64,000 nucleotides of DNA from DATAGF01 sp963834875 (GTDB lineage: Bacteria; Actinomycetota; Thermoleophilia; Miltoncostaeales; Miltoncostaeaceae), in contig CAWIDG010000022.1 of NCBI GenBank assembly GCA_963834875.1, positions 1-64,000 on the forward strand, written 5' to 3'. This document shows positions 50,264 to 59,334 of this stretch, in pieces. The notes below the pieces were generated by a model that was not told where the DNA came from, made no database searches, and saw only the letters and a list, made by a program, of their open reading frames with translations. Within the stretch, counting starts at the first letter, position 1. The number at the start of each line of letters is the position of its first letter. Both the position numbers and the translations under genes were made by a program.

Positions 50264-51874
50264 CTACCACCCGTGCGGCCGCAGCTCCGGTCCCACGATA
50301 TGGCCGTGGGCGGGGCCATCGTCGTGGTGCGGGTCCTCGTTCACGTCGTGCTTGAAGTGGCCGACGTACCAGACGACCACGTCCCGGTCCGTGATGTCGT
50401 CCCCGTTGACGAAGGTGTCGATCCGCGCCGGCGCCAGGACCGGCGAGGAGGTGAACTCCTGCCCGTCGTCGATCTGCCCCTTTCGCAGCCGCAGCGCCCA
50501 GAAGTCCCCCACCCCGAAGGCATCCGCCTGGCCGTCGTGATGACCCGGGACGATCTCGTACCCGGCGCCGGTCTGCGTGTTGACCACCCGCCACTTGCGC
50601 GACATGTGGGTGGCCCGCGGCCGGCGCGCCTCGAACCGCATCGTGCGCCACGAGCCCGGCGACGGCCCCGGGTGGTCGTTCCACTCCTGCACCGAGTTCC
50701 GGGACTCGGCGCCGATGTCGAAGTTCAGCCGCCAGTAGGCGTGGTGGTGGTGGATGTCGCAGATGCAGGAGTCGTCGATCCCGGCGAAGCCGAACCGCGG
50801 CCGGATCGTCCCGTCGCGGTGCAGGCGCCACTGGCTGATGTAGCGGTACCAGCCCGCCTCCATCTCGCTCACCAGGACGACCTCGTCGCCCTGCACATAG
50901 ACGGCGACGCCCGCGAAGTTGCCGGCGTCCACCCCCGAGTCCATCAGCGTGGTCGCCGGTGCGGAGCACAGGCGGAAGCCGGGCGCGACCGTCGTGCCCT
51001 GCGCCTTGAAGCGCCCCTCCTCCCACTGCCAGTCGCGGAACGGCCCGCAGGGGCCGGTCTTGTACTCGACGTTGAGGATCGGCACGTGCGCCCGCCGCAG
51101 CACCCGTTTGCCGCGGTAGTCAACGGCCCGCAGGTTGAACGCCCGATCCGACGACGCCGCTCGATGCCGAGGGGCGGATGGCGATGAGCCTCCACAGGGT
51201 CGTGGCGCCCTGCTTCACGGTGATCCGCGCCGCCCCGGGGGTGCCCCTGGGGACCGTCGGCTGGCCGGCGTCCGGCGGCCCGCAGGTCGTCGGGCCGGCC
51301 GCGGCGCCGTCCGGCGCGCCGCGGTCGAAGCGCGCGACCGCGCCGCGGCCGAGCGACACCCCGACGATCTCGTGGCGCGCCGAGCGGTCCTTCGCGCGCA
51401 GGCCGACGGCGATCACGCGCTCGGCCTCGCCGTCCGGGCGCTCGCCGGGGATGAGCGGCGGCATCGGCCGATACGGCTCGAGCCGGCCCGCGGCCAGCGC
51501 GTCTCCCAGCTCCGGGTCGTCCCGTTGAGCACCTCGACCGCGGCGGCGAACTCCTCGCCGGAGGGCGGCGGCTGCGCGGCGATGATCGAGACGGTGGCGC
51601 TCGCGGGATCCCTGAGCGGTGCCTCGACCCGGAGGGCGCGCTCTTCGTCGTAGTCGTAGATCGTCGTCCGTACGGCGCGCGGCGCAGCCGCAGCGCGGCG
51701 GCCGTCCAGGTCGGCCCCGATCAGCTCGGTGGAGAGCAGCCGGTGCCGCGCGCGCCCGATCGCCCGGCGGACGGCCCGGGTCCGCATCGCCGCCCGCGCG
51801 GCCCGGTCGACGCCGGACGCCGCCGGACCCCACGGCTCGATCGTGACCGAGAGATCGCTCGTCCCGTTGCTCAC
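50264..51874 (-). CDS. Copper-amine-oxidase-like protein with altered cofactor motif, frameshifted
   Basis: Joined across indels near 51525 and 51120 the protein is about 536 aa, with no signal peptide. The C-terminal catalytic-domain pattern of copper amine oxidases is recognisable: the strand containing DGTIRPRFGFAG, then HHHHAYWRLNFDIG (copper His-x-His), VVNTQTGAGYEI, and a final VGHFKHDVNEDPHH holding the third His. Anchored on the DGTI motif, the TPQ-precursor position is G-W-Y-R-Y where true enzymes have G-N-Y-(D/E); the Tyr is kept but both flanking residues are changed. It may be non-catalytic or use another chemistry. GTG 51874 has GGAAGGGGG upstream. Confidence 0.7.
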
Positions 51875-51966
51875 GGCGCCCCCTTCCGCGGTGGACCCCA
51901 AGCCTCCGCCCGCCGCCGGTCACGCGTCAACGGCTTCGCGGCGGCGGTCGTCCGCGCGGCGGGCGA

Positions 51967-51996
51967 GGCCCGCCTCCCGCAGACGGGAGGCGGGCC
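51967..51996 (-). terminator. Perfect 13-bp stem-loop after the CHRD gene
   Basis: GGCCCGCCTCCCG (51967-51979) pairs with CGGGAGGCGGGCC (51984-51996) around a 4-nt loop, 6 nt past the CHRD stop in its direction. No T-run. Confidence 0.6.
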
Positions 51997-52002
51997 CTCC
52001 GC

Positions 52003-52547
52003 TCAGTCGTGCTCCACGGGGTCCAGCTGGGCGCGGATCTCCCCGCCCGGGTACGTGGAGCTGTGGACGTTCACGTAGGTCACTCCGGCGCGGACGGCGT
52101 CGACCAGCTCGTCGAACTGACCGGGGTCGATGCCCTGGGCGACTGGGCCGACCACGTCCCGCGGACATGATCGTGCCCGTGATGGTCGCCGGCGCGGCCG
52201 GGCACAGCCTGCGTGCCGAGGGGCGGGGTGACCGTTGGGCTCGGGTTTCCGCAGAGCCAGACGGAGATGCCGCCGCTCTGCGCGCGGCCCCCGAAGTGGA
52301 TGTGCGCCTGGGTGATGCTGCCCTCGAGCTCGGCGTAGCTCAGCCGGTACCGGATCGAGTCGCCCTTGGCCTTGATCGACGCGGAGAACTCACCCGATCC
52401 CGTCGTCGAGAGGACCAGGGGGTCCTCCTCGTAGCCGGTCAGCGTCTCGCGGATCCCGTTGCCGCCGTCCGCGAACGCGACCGTTCCCGCCACGGCCGCC
52501 CCCGCCACGAGCGCGCTCGCGACCGCGACCTTCACGCGTCCCCTCAT
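52003..52547 (-). CDS. Secreted CHRD-domain protein, two frameshifts
   Basis: A Sec signal (VKVAVASALVAGAAVAGTVA, cleavage after FA near 26) is followed by a CHRD domain: ETLTGYEEDPLVLSTTGSGE, FSASIKAKGDSIRYRLSYAE, ITQAHIHFGGRAQSGGISVW with LCG. Two inserted bases near 52215 and 52165 break the frame; correction gives PAAPATITGTIM, then VAQGIDPGQFDELVDAVRAG and YVNVHSSTYPGGEIRAQL, about 180 aa. CHRD domains are extracellular and of unknown role in bacteria. The gene has an exceptionally complete ribosome site. Confidence 0.82.
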
Positions 52548-52550
52548 CTC

Positions 52551-52561
52551 GGATCACCTCC
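52551..52561 (-). promoter_or_regulatory. Full-length Shine-Dalgarno GGAGGTGATCC of the CHRD gene
   Basis: The minus strand carries an 11-nt perfect complement to the 16S rRNA 3' end, 3 nt before ATG 52547. Most genes here have much shorter sites or none. Confidence 0.75.
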
Positions 52562-52585
52562 ATTGGAGAGGGACTGGCATGTCCG

Positions 52586-52591
52586 GCTCTA
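52586..52591 (-). promoter_or_regulatory. -10-like TAGAGC for the CHRD gene
   Basis: TAGAGC lies 38 nt before the ATG and would give a leader of about 32 nt carrying the long ribosome site. The last base deviates from TANNNT. Confidence 0.3.
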
Positions 52592-52656
52592 TCCTCGGGC
52601 CGATCTGCTGTCAAACGGCGCCGGTGAGGGTGGACCGCTCTCCGCGCCGGCCGCCA

Positions 52657-52662
52657 TATCCT
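52657..52662 (+). promoter_or_regulatory. -10 element TATCCT, leaderless, for the coiled-coil gene
   Basis: TATCCT ends 8 nt before ATG 52671; no ribosome site is present between. Confidence 0.4.
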
Positions 52663-52670
52663 GTGACGCG

Positions 52671-53550
52671 ATGGACGACCTCGAGGACCGGCTCGACGCC
52701 CTCTTCGCCGGACCGCCCGGCGAGTTCATCCCGGGGCGCGACGCCCTCGTCAAGGAGCTGCGCGCCGCCGGCGACCGCGGCGCGGCCGACCGCGTCGCCG
52801 CGCTGCGACGGCCGACCAAGCTGGCCGCGGAGCTGAACCGGCTCGCCCGCGAGGAGCCGGACGCGCTCGCGGCCGCGATCGCCGCCGAGGAGGCCCTCGC
52901 CGAGGCCCAGCGGGCCATGCTCGACGGCCGCTCCGGCGCCGACGAGCTGCGGGCCGCGACCGAGGCGGAGGCCGCGGCGGTCGCCGCCCTCTCGGGCGAC
53001 GTCGCCGTCCGCGCCGCCGTCCGCGCGGCGGCCCGGCGCGACGACGAGCGCGAGGACCTGCGCCGCGGCCGCCTCTCGCGCGACCCCGAGCCCGACCTCG
53101 GGGCCGGCCTCCTGGGCGGCGGCCCGCCGCCGCCCGCGCCCGCCAGGCCGAAGCGGCCCGCCGCGCGGAAGGGCGCCGCCGGGCCGCCCGCCGTGGACGA
53201 GCTCGCCGCCCGCCGCGCAGCGGCGGGCGAGCGAGGCGCTCGCCGAGGCCCGCGAGCTCGCCGGCGCGGCGGAGGAGAACGCGCGGCGCGCGCGGGACCG
53301 GCTGGACGAGGCGCGGCGGGCGCGCGAGGCGGCCGAGCGCGCGCGGGACGAGGCGGGGTCCGAGGTCGCCCGGCTCCGCGCCGAGCTCGAGGACGCCGAG
53401 CGGGCGAGCGCCGCCCGCGGCGACGAGACCGGCCGGGCGGCCGACGCGGAGGCCCGCGCGATGGCGGAGGCCGAGGAGGCGTCCCGTCTCGTCGAGGAGG
53501 CGGAGCGGGTCGTCGCGAAGCTCGAGGGCGGCCCGGCCGCGGAGACGTAG
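52671..53550 (+). CDS. Ala/Arg/Glu-rich coiled-coil protein, one frameshift
   Basis: About 292 aa after correction. The N-terminus (DDLEDRLDALFAGPPGEFIP, then RDALVKELRAAGDRGAADRV with LRRPTKLAAELNRLA) is a compact helical domain; a Pro/Ala linker (about 150-175) leads to a long C-terminal coiled coil. One extra G near 53228 shifts the frame; the other frame continues ASEALAEARELAGAAEENAR to VEEAERVVAKLEGGPAAET. I have seen similar 'PxxFxxxRdaLa+elR' proteins in actinobacteria but know no function. The start is supported by a leaderless promoter. Confidence 0.65.
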
Positions 53551-53646
53551 CCGAGCCACGGGTGAACGTGCCGGCGCCGGCCGCGCGCGCTCGCCGGCTC
53601 ACACGAACGACCGATCCGATGGTTCGGCCGGGGCGCGCCGGGGGAA

Positions 53647-54786
53647 ATGCCGGACAGCGCGACCGGATCGGGGCGCGGCGCCGGACACGGGGAGGCGAGC
53701 CATGACGACGGACATCAGACAGCGGCTGCCGCCCGGGCAGCCGGCGCGAGGGTAGGTCGCGCCGTCCCGGCGCTGCGCCACAGCTCCGATCGGGAGGCCG
53801 GGTACACCCGCCGCCGTCACGGCCGCGGCGAGCGCTACTTCGACGACCGCGGCCGGCCCGTCCGCGATCCCAAGGTGATCGCCCGGATCCGCGCGCTCGC
53901 GATCCCGCCCGCGTGGCGCGAGGTCTGGATCTGCCGGTCCTCCCGGGGTCATCTCCAGGCCACCGGGCTCGACGACGCGGGCCGGAAGCAGTACCGCTAC
54001 CACCCGGCCTGGCACGAGGAGCAGGGCCGCGAGAAGTACGAGCGGATCCTGCGCTTCGCCGAGCGGCTGCCGGCGCTGCGCGCCACGACGAACCGGCACC
54101 TGCGGCGCCGCACGCTCGACCGCGAGGTGGCCCTGGCCACCGCCGTGCAGCTCCTCGACCGCACCCTCATCCGCGTGGGCGGCGAGGAATATGCGGTCGC
54201 GCACGGCACCTTCGGCCTGGCGACCTTCCGCTCCCGGCACCTCAGCATCGACGACGACCTCATCGTGCTCGACTTCGAGGGCAAGGGCGGGGCCGGCCAG
54301 CACGCCGAGCTCAAGAGCGCGCGCCTCGCGCGGGTGCTGCAGGAGATGGACGACCTGCCCGGGTACGAGGTCCTCAAGTACGTCGACGAGGACGGCGACG
54401 TGGTGGACGTGCGCTCGGAGGACGTCAACGCCTACATCCAGGAGCACATGGGCGAGGAGTTCACGGCCAAGGACTTCCGCACCTGGGCCGGGACCGTGGC
54501 CGCGGCCGTGGCGCTCGACGAGGTGGGGCCCATCGAGGGCGCGCGCAAGCGCCAGCGCGCCGTCGCGGCCGTCTGCCGTCAGGCGGCCGAGCTGCTCGGC
54601 AACACCCCCGCCGTCTGCCGGGCGAACTACATCGACCCGCGCGTGATCGACCACTTCCTCGACGGTCGGACGATCTCCTCGCTCCGCGAGCAGGTCGAGC
54701 GGCGCCTGGAGCGCGGCCACAGCTCCGACGAGCTCGCGGTGCTCGCGCTCCTGCGCCGCGGCCTCGAGGAGCGCGCGGCCGCGTGA
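53647..54786 (+). CDS. DNA topoisomerase IB (poxvirus-type)
   Basis: The protein relaxes supercoils through a 3'-phosphotyrosine. YTRRRHGRGERYFDDRGRPV and IPPAWREVWICRSSRGHLQA form the N-terminal DNA clamp; the catalytic domain holds RVGGEEYAVAHGTFGLATFR (Arg), FEGKGGAGQHAEL (Lys), FTAKDFRTWAGT (Arg/His region) and the active Tyr in CRANYIDPRVIDHF. The N-terminus is uncertain: ATG 53647 is in frame, but ATG 53702, out of frame by one, has the better site GGGGAGG and would need two inserted bases before about 53760. Bacterial type IB enzymes are accessory to topoisomerase I. Confidence 0.9.
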   Translation: MPDSATGSGRGAGHGEASHDDGHQTAAAARAAGARVGRAVPALRHSSDREAGYTRRRHGRGERYFDDRGRPVRDPKVIARIRALAIPPAWREVWICRSSRGHLQATGLDDAGRKQYRYHPAWHEEQGREKYERILRFAERLPALRATTNRHLRRRTLDREVALATAVQLLDRTLIRVGGEEYAVAHGTFGLATFRSRHLSIDDDLIVLDFEGKGGAGQHAELKSARLARVLQEMDDLPGYEVLKYVDEDGDVVDVRSEDVNAYIQEHMGEEFTAKDFRTWAGTVAAAVALDEVGPIEGARKRQRAVAAVCRQAAELLGNTPAVCRANYIDPRVIDHFLDGRTISSLREQVERRLERGHSSDELAVLALLRRGLEERAAA

Positions 54787-54865
54787 CCTGGCGTGTCCGG
54801 TCCCGGCGTTTGGGGGGCCGGGGGATCGGGCACGGACTGCTGCACCCGGACTCTTGGAGGAGATC

Positions 54866-54934
54866 GTGTACATCGGAATCGGCGCGCTCGTTCTCGTCAT
54901 CATCATCGTGATCCTGCTGATCATCCTGCTGTAG
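54866..54934 (+). CDS. Hydrophobic membrane microprotein, 22 aa
   Basis: GTG 54866 is preceded by GGAGGAG at 3-4 nt. The peptide is one transmembrane helix made almost only of Ile, Leu and Val after a short YIGIGA start, stopping at TAG 54934. The extreme codon bias toward ATC/CTG/GTC and strong ribosome site argue it is real. It stands alone between the topoisomerase and Rho_N genes. Confidence 0.55.
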   Translation: MYIGIGALVLVIIIVILLIILL

Positions 54935-55075
54935 CCGGCGGTCCCGAGCTCGACCGGCCCGGTTTGGCGGACCCACCGGGCGGGTAGAGCCCCAGCGCCG
55001 AGCCGGCCGGCGTCACCCCCGCGCCCCGGGCCTCGCGCGAACGCACCACGGGGAGGAGGTGCGTGGCGGTACGGA

Positions 55076-55103
55076 GGGAGGCGGCCGGGCAGGGCCGCCT
55101 CCC
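55076..55103 (+). terminator. Perfect 11-bp stem-loop downstream of the microprotein
   Basis: GGGAGGCGGCC (55076-55086) pairs with GGCCGCCTCCC (55093-55103) around a 6-nt loop. It lies in the 250-nt gap (54935-55185) in which no other gene is supported. Confidence 0.45.
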
Positions 55104-55185
55104 CACCCGCCCTGTTCAGCCCGGCGGAGGCGGCGGCGTGCCGCCGCGAATCGCCCGGGCACCACGACGACGAGAGGAGGGCGCC

Positions 55186-55522
55186 GTGCCGCGCGGCAGC
55201 AACGCCAAGAGGGAGCGCCAGTACGAGCACATCCGCGATCAGGCCAAGGCGAGCGGCGAGTCCGACAAGCGCGCGAAGGAGATCGCCGCGCGGACCGTCA
55301 ACAAGGAGCGGGCCCGCGCCGGGGAGGCGAGAGAGCTCATCGAGGACGTCGACGCAGGACATCTCGTCGGGCCGCCGCGGCGGGCTGCGCTCCGGGCGGC
55401 CGGGGCCGCGCGGGCGGACGCGCGACCAGCTCTACGCCGAGGCGAAGCGCCTCAACGTCGCGGGCCGGTCGCGCATGAACAAGGAGCAGCTGCGAAAGGC
55501 CGTGGACGCGAAGAAGTCGTGA
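55186..55522 (+). CDS. 'Plasmid stabilization'-type protein with Rho_N (SAP-like) C-terminus, one frameshift
   Basis: About 111 aa after correction. The N-terminus PRGSNAKRERQYEHIRDQAK with AARTVNKERARAGEA is basic and helical; after one extra base near 55328 the other frame gives a Gly/Arg linker (SSGRRGGLRSGRPGPRGR) and the Rho_N-like motif TRDQLYAEAKRLNVAGRSRM followed by NKEQLRKAV. Such proteins are annotated as plasmid stabilization proteins but are chromosomal and uncharacterised; a nucleic-acid-binding role is likely. GTG 55186 has GAGAGGAGGG upstream. It converges with the 55536 gene. Confidence 0.75.
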
Positions 55523-55535
55523 GGCCGCGAGCCGG

Positions 55536-58500
55536 TCAGGCGCCGTCAACCGTGATTCCCGCGGCCATGTCGAGGCGGCAGAGGGCGATGAGCCGCCGGG
55601 CCGGGCTGCCGCTCGGCGCCCTGAGCTCCAGCCGGCCCCCCGCCGCCGACAGCCGCTTCGCCACGTCCACCAGCAGGCGCGCGCCGCTGCTGTCGATGTA
55701 GCCCACGCCGTCCAGGTCGAGCGCGATGTCGCCCCCCCGCTCGGCCGCGCGCTCGATCTGCTCGCGCAGCGAGCTCGTGTGGGAGGCGTCGATCTCACCC
55801 CGGAGGAGCCCCACGAGGGTGCCGTCGGGGGCGGCGGCGAACGCCAGGGAGGCCGGCACCGGAGGCCCGGGCGGCGCCGGCCGGGCAGGCGCCGGCGGGA
55901 CCACGCCGGCCCGGAGGCTCATCCGCACCTCGGTGCCCCCCGCGTCGTGCTCGACCTCGACCCGGTCCATCAGGTTGCGCATCAGGAAGAGGCCGCGGCC
56001 GCGCAGCCCGGGGGCATCCTCGCTCGGCGGCCGCCAGCGCCCCTCGTCGCGCACGCGCACGTTCAGCGTGCGGTCCTCCGCGAGGGAGAGCTCGACCTCC
56101 GCCGGCCCGGGCGGGCGGCCGGCGTAGGCGTGCTCGACGGCGTTGGCGACGGCCTCGCCGCACGCCAGCACGACGTCCTCGCGCACCGCGGGATCCACCT
56201 CCGCGTCGGCCAGCCAGGCGCGGACGGCCTGCCTCACCTCTCCGAGGGCACGGGGCTCGGCGATCACGGTGAGCGCGAGCGGGCGGACCGCCGCCTCCCG
56301 CCTCGCGACCAGCACCGCGACGTCGTCGGCGATCGAGCGCCGGTCCACCAGCCCGTCGATGAGCCGCTCGCAGAGATCGGCCGGGCGGGCGGCCGCGGCC
56401 GCCGCCGCCGCGGCCGCCAGCCGCTCCAGGCCGGTGTCGAGCGGCTCGCGCCGCCGCTCGACGAGCCCGTCGGTGTAGAGCACGAGCGAGGAGCCCTCAT
56501 CGAACCGCTCGACCGCCTCCCGATAGCCGTGAGGGCGGATCCCGAGGGCCGGGCCGCGCCCGTCCGAGAGGAAGGTGGCCGCCCCGCCGGCGCCCACGAG
56601 GAGCGGCGGCAGGTGCCCGGCGCAGGCGTAGGTCACGCGCCCGCGCGCCAGGTCAACCTCGGCCGCGGCCGCCGTCGAGACCTCAGCTCCGGGCACGCCC
56701 GCGGCGAAGTCGCTCAGCTTCTCGAGCGCGGCCGCCGGCGACAGCCCCGCGAGCGCGTAGGCCCGCATCGCGCTGCGCAGCTGTCCCATGACGGCCGCCG
56801 CCTCGGTGCCCCGCCCGACGACGTCGCCGACGGCGAGGAAGACCCGTTCGCCCGACAGGGCGACCGCCTCGTACCAGTCGCCGCTCGCCTCCGTGTGGAC
56901 GGCCGCCGACAGGTAGCGCGCCGCGAGCCCGAGGTCGCGCAGGACCGGCAGGCCGGGAGGCAGGAGGCTCTCCTGGAGGGTGAGGGCCACCCCCACCTGG
57001 GCCTCGTAGAGCCGCGCGTTGTCGAGCGCGAGCCCGGCGCGGCGGCCGATGTCCTCGAGCAGCCGGAGGTCCTGCGCGTCGTAGGCCCGGTCGGCGGCGC
57101 AGGACACCAGGCCGATCGCGCCGATGCTGCGCCCGCGCGCGACGATCGGCACGACGAGGATCGACCGGGGCGGGGAGCGCCGCAGCCGGTCCGCGGTCTC
57201 CGGGTCCACGGCGGCGGCCGCCACGTATCGCTCGAGGTCGGACGGCCAGACATGCCGCACGTGCAGGGGCTCCCCGGAGTCCATGACCCGCCGCATGCCG
57301 GGCCCGCGAGCGGCGTCGATCACGAAGCGCTCGCGAATCTCGCGGACGAGGGCCTCGTGCTCCGCCGTGCGCCCGGACACCGCCGCGACCTCGACCGATC
57401 CGTCGTCCTCGGCGAGCTCGATGCAGCAAGCGTCGCCGAGGCCGGGCACCAGGAGCGCCGCCAGCCGCCGCAGTCGCTCCGAGACACCGAGATCCGCATC
57501 GAGGGCGAAGCCCGCCTCGGCGAGCAGGTCGGAGCCGACCCGGCGGCGCTGCTCCGCCTCGTGCAGGGACGCCCGCACCGCCGACTGGGCGGCGAGCCCG
57601 GCGAGGGCCTCGAGCGCCTCGCGGTCGTCCGCGCCGAAGGCGCGCGAGCGGTCGAAGCGCAGCGAGAGCGTCCCGATCGCCCGGTCTTCCGCCTGCAGCG
57701 GGAGAGCCGCCAGCGCCCCGCGCGCGGGCCATGCGCCGGGGCGGTCGACCCCGGGATAGCGGGCCTGCACGTCGGCCGACGAGCTCAGGTACAGGGCCCG
57801 CGCCTCCCGCGCCGCGTCCGCGGTCGGCGAGGGCTCATCGAGCGGGCTGCTGCCGAGCGGTCGGGCGAGGCCGTCGGGGAAGCCGCCGACGGCCACGGTC
57901 TCCAGCGCGCGGGTGTCGGGGTCGAGCAGGCGGACCGACGCGGACGTGGCATCGAACGCGCGAAGGGCCTCGCGCACGACCGCCTCGCCCACGTCGCGCG
58001 GCGTGACCGCCGCCGCCAGCGCGGCGGTCGCCGCCTGCAGGGACTCGGTCCGGCGACGGCTCTCGCGCTCGGTCTGGAAGAGGCGCGAGCGCTGCAGGGC
58101 CTGGCCGCACTGCGTCGCGAACGCGGCGAGGAAGCCCTGCTCCTCGTCGTCGAGCCCCTCGGCGCGCTCGAGGGCGAGCCCGAGGACGCCCGACTGGGAC
58201 GCGCCGTGCGTCCCGAGCGGGATGGCCAGCCGCGTCGCGCCGGGACCGGCCCAGGCGACCGGGCCCTCCTCGGCGAAGGCCTTGCGGGCCTGCTCCAGGT
58301 CGTCGGGAGCGGGAGCCCAGCCGGGGCTCGCGGCGCGCACCCGGCCCTCGTCCTCCGGCAGGACGAGCCAGGCCGCGGTCGCGCCGGTCGCGCGGCGCCC
58401 GTGCTCGACCACCAGCTCGGCGACCTCGTCGGGGGTCGCCGCCGCGGTGAGGGCGACGGTCGCGGCGTGAAGCCGCCGGAGCCGGTCCTCGGCGACGTGC

Positions 58501-59330
58501 CTGTCGGTGATGTCGATCGCGATCCCGGTGAAGCGCTCGGCGGAGCCCTTGTCGTCGCGGGAGAGCTTGCCGCGGGTGGCCAGCCACCGGACGCCGCGCC
58601 TGGGATGGACGACCCTGAAGTCCTCGTCCCAGACCTCGCCGCGCTCGAGGACGCCCCGCAGGCGCCGGCCGATCCGCTCCTGGTCGCGCGGGTCGACGGT
58701 GGCCAGGAGGGAGCCGCCGGCCGTCGCGGCCGGCGCGTCCAGCCCGACGAGGTCGGCGTACTCGGGAGACAGGAAGAGGCGGTCGGCCTTCAGGTCCCAG
58801 TCCCAGACCCCGCTGCGTCCGGCCCGCTGGGCGAGGGCGAGGCTGTCGTGGACGCCCTGGAGCTCCGCCTGGCGCTGGAGGCGGCGGCTGGTCTCGAAGA
58901 GCTCGATGAAGACCGAGACCTTCGACCGCAGGATCACCGGGTCCACCGGCTTGAGCAGGTAGTCGACGGCCCCCGCCTGGTAGCCGTCGAAGATGTGCTG
59001 GGTGGCCGTCGAGACGGCGGTGACGAAGATGATGGGCGTGCGCCGCGTCTGGGGGCGCTCGCGGATGTACCGGGCGAGCTCGAAACCGTCCATCTCGGGC
59101 ATCTGCACGTCCAGCAGGATCAGCGCGAAGCGCTCGGAGAGGAGGACGCGCAGGGCCTCGTCCCCCGACTGGGCGAGCACGATCCGGCGGCCGAGGGGCT
59201 CGAGCAGGGCCTCGAGGGCGACCAGGTTGCTGCGGCGGTCGTTGACGATGAGGATGCCGGCCGCCGCCTCCCCCGGCCCCTCCGCCCGGGGCCCGGGGGC
59301 GGCCCGCTCCTCCGGGCCCTCCGCCCTCAC
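55536..59330 (-). CDS. Receiver-PAS-GAF3-SpoIIE phosphatase-HATPase-STAS fusion protein
   Basis: This 1264-aa protein joins, in order: a response-regulator receiver (about 23-140; phosphoacceptor in LILLDVQMPEMDG, Lys in YLLKPVD, but the acidic pair reads ND), a PAS domain with PAC end RFTGIAIDITDR (about 160-285), three GAF domains (about 290-775), a SpoIIE/PP2C phosphatase (about 795-1010; SGDWYEAVAL, FLAVGDVVGRG, SIADDVAVLVARR), an RsbW-type HATPase (about 1018-1135; N-box GEAVANAVEHAYAG) and a STAS domain (about 1165-1264; GYIDSSGARLLVD with the phospho-Ser). All three partner-switch activities are thus on one chain. It starts 4 nt after the hybrid kinase gene, its likely phosphodonor. 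Confidence 0.9.
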   Translation of the reverse strand: MRAEGPEERAAPGPRAEGPGEAAAGILIVNDRRSNLVALEALLEPLGRRIVLAQSGDEALRVLLSERFALILLDVQMPEMDGFELARYIRERPQTRRTPIIFVTAVSTATQHIFDGYQAGAVDYLLKPVDPVILRSKVSVFIELFETSRRLQRQAELQGVHDSLALAQRAGRSGVWDWDLKADRLFLSPEYADLVGLDAPAATAGGSLLATVDPRDQERIGRRLRGVLERGEVWDEDFRVVHPRRGVRWLATRGKLSRDDKGSAERFTGIAIDITDRHVAEDRLRRLHAATVALTAAATPDEVAELVVEHGRRATGATAAWLVLPEDEGRVRAASPGWAPAPDDLEQARKAFAEEGPVAWAGPGATRLAIPLGTHGASQSGVLGLALERAEGLDDEEQGFLAAFATQCGQALQRSRLFQTERESRRRTESLQAATAALAAAVTPRDVGEAVVREALRAFDATSASVRLLDPDTRALETVAVGGFPDGLARPLGSSPLDEPSPTADAAREARALYLSSSADVQARYPGVDRPGAWPARGALAALPLQAEDRAIGTLSLRFDRSRAFGADDREALEALAGLAAQSAVRASLHEAEQRRRVGSDLLAEAGFALDADLGVSERLRRLAALLVPGLGDACCIELAEDDGSVEVAAVSGRTAEHEALVREIRERFVIDAARGPGMRRVMDSGEPLHVRHVWPSDLERYVAAAAVDPETADRLRRSPPRSILVVPIVARGRSIGAIGLVSCAADRAYDAQDLRLLEDIGRRAGLALDNARLYEAQVGVALTLQESLLPPGLPVLRDLGLAARYLSAAVHTEASGDWYEAVALSGERVFLAVGDVVGRGTEAAAVMGQLRSAMRAYALAGLSPAAALEKLSDFAAGVPGAEVSTAAAAEVDLARGRVTYACAGHLPPLLVGAGGAATFLSDGRGPALGIRPHGYREAVERFDEGSSLVLYTDGLVERRREPLDTGLERLAAAAAAAAAARPADLCERLIDGLVDRRSIADDVAVLVARREAAVRPLALTVIAEPRALGEVRQAVRAWLADAEVDPAVREDVVLACGEAVANAVEHAYAGRPPGPAEVELSLAEDRTLNVRVRDEGRWRPPSEDAPGLRGRGLFLMRNLMDRVEVEHDAGGTEVRMSLRAGVVPPAPARPAPPGPPVPASLAFAAAPDGTLVGLLRGEIDASHTSSLREQIERAAERGGDIALDLDGVGYIDSSGARLLVDVAKRLSAAGGRLELRAPSGSPARRLIALCRLDMAAGITVDGA

Positions 59331-59334
59331 GGCG

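Noticed and set aside
52551..52561. Plus-strand GGATCACCTCC, identical to the end of 16S rRNA, suggesting an rRNA fragment
   Set aside because: No other rRNA sequence surrounds it; on the minus strand it is a ribosome-binding site correctly spaced from the CHRD start.
55063..55185. A longer upstream start (GTG 55063) for the Rho_N protein
   Set aside because: The extension is low-complexity, spans a stem-loop, and GTG 55186 has its own strong ribosome site and gives the family-typical N-terminus.
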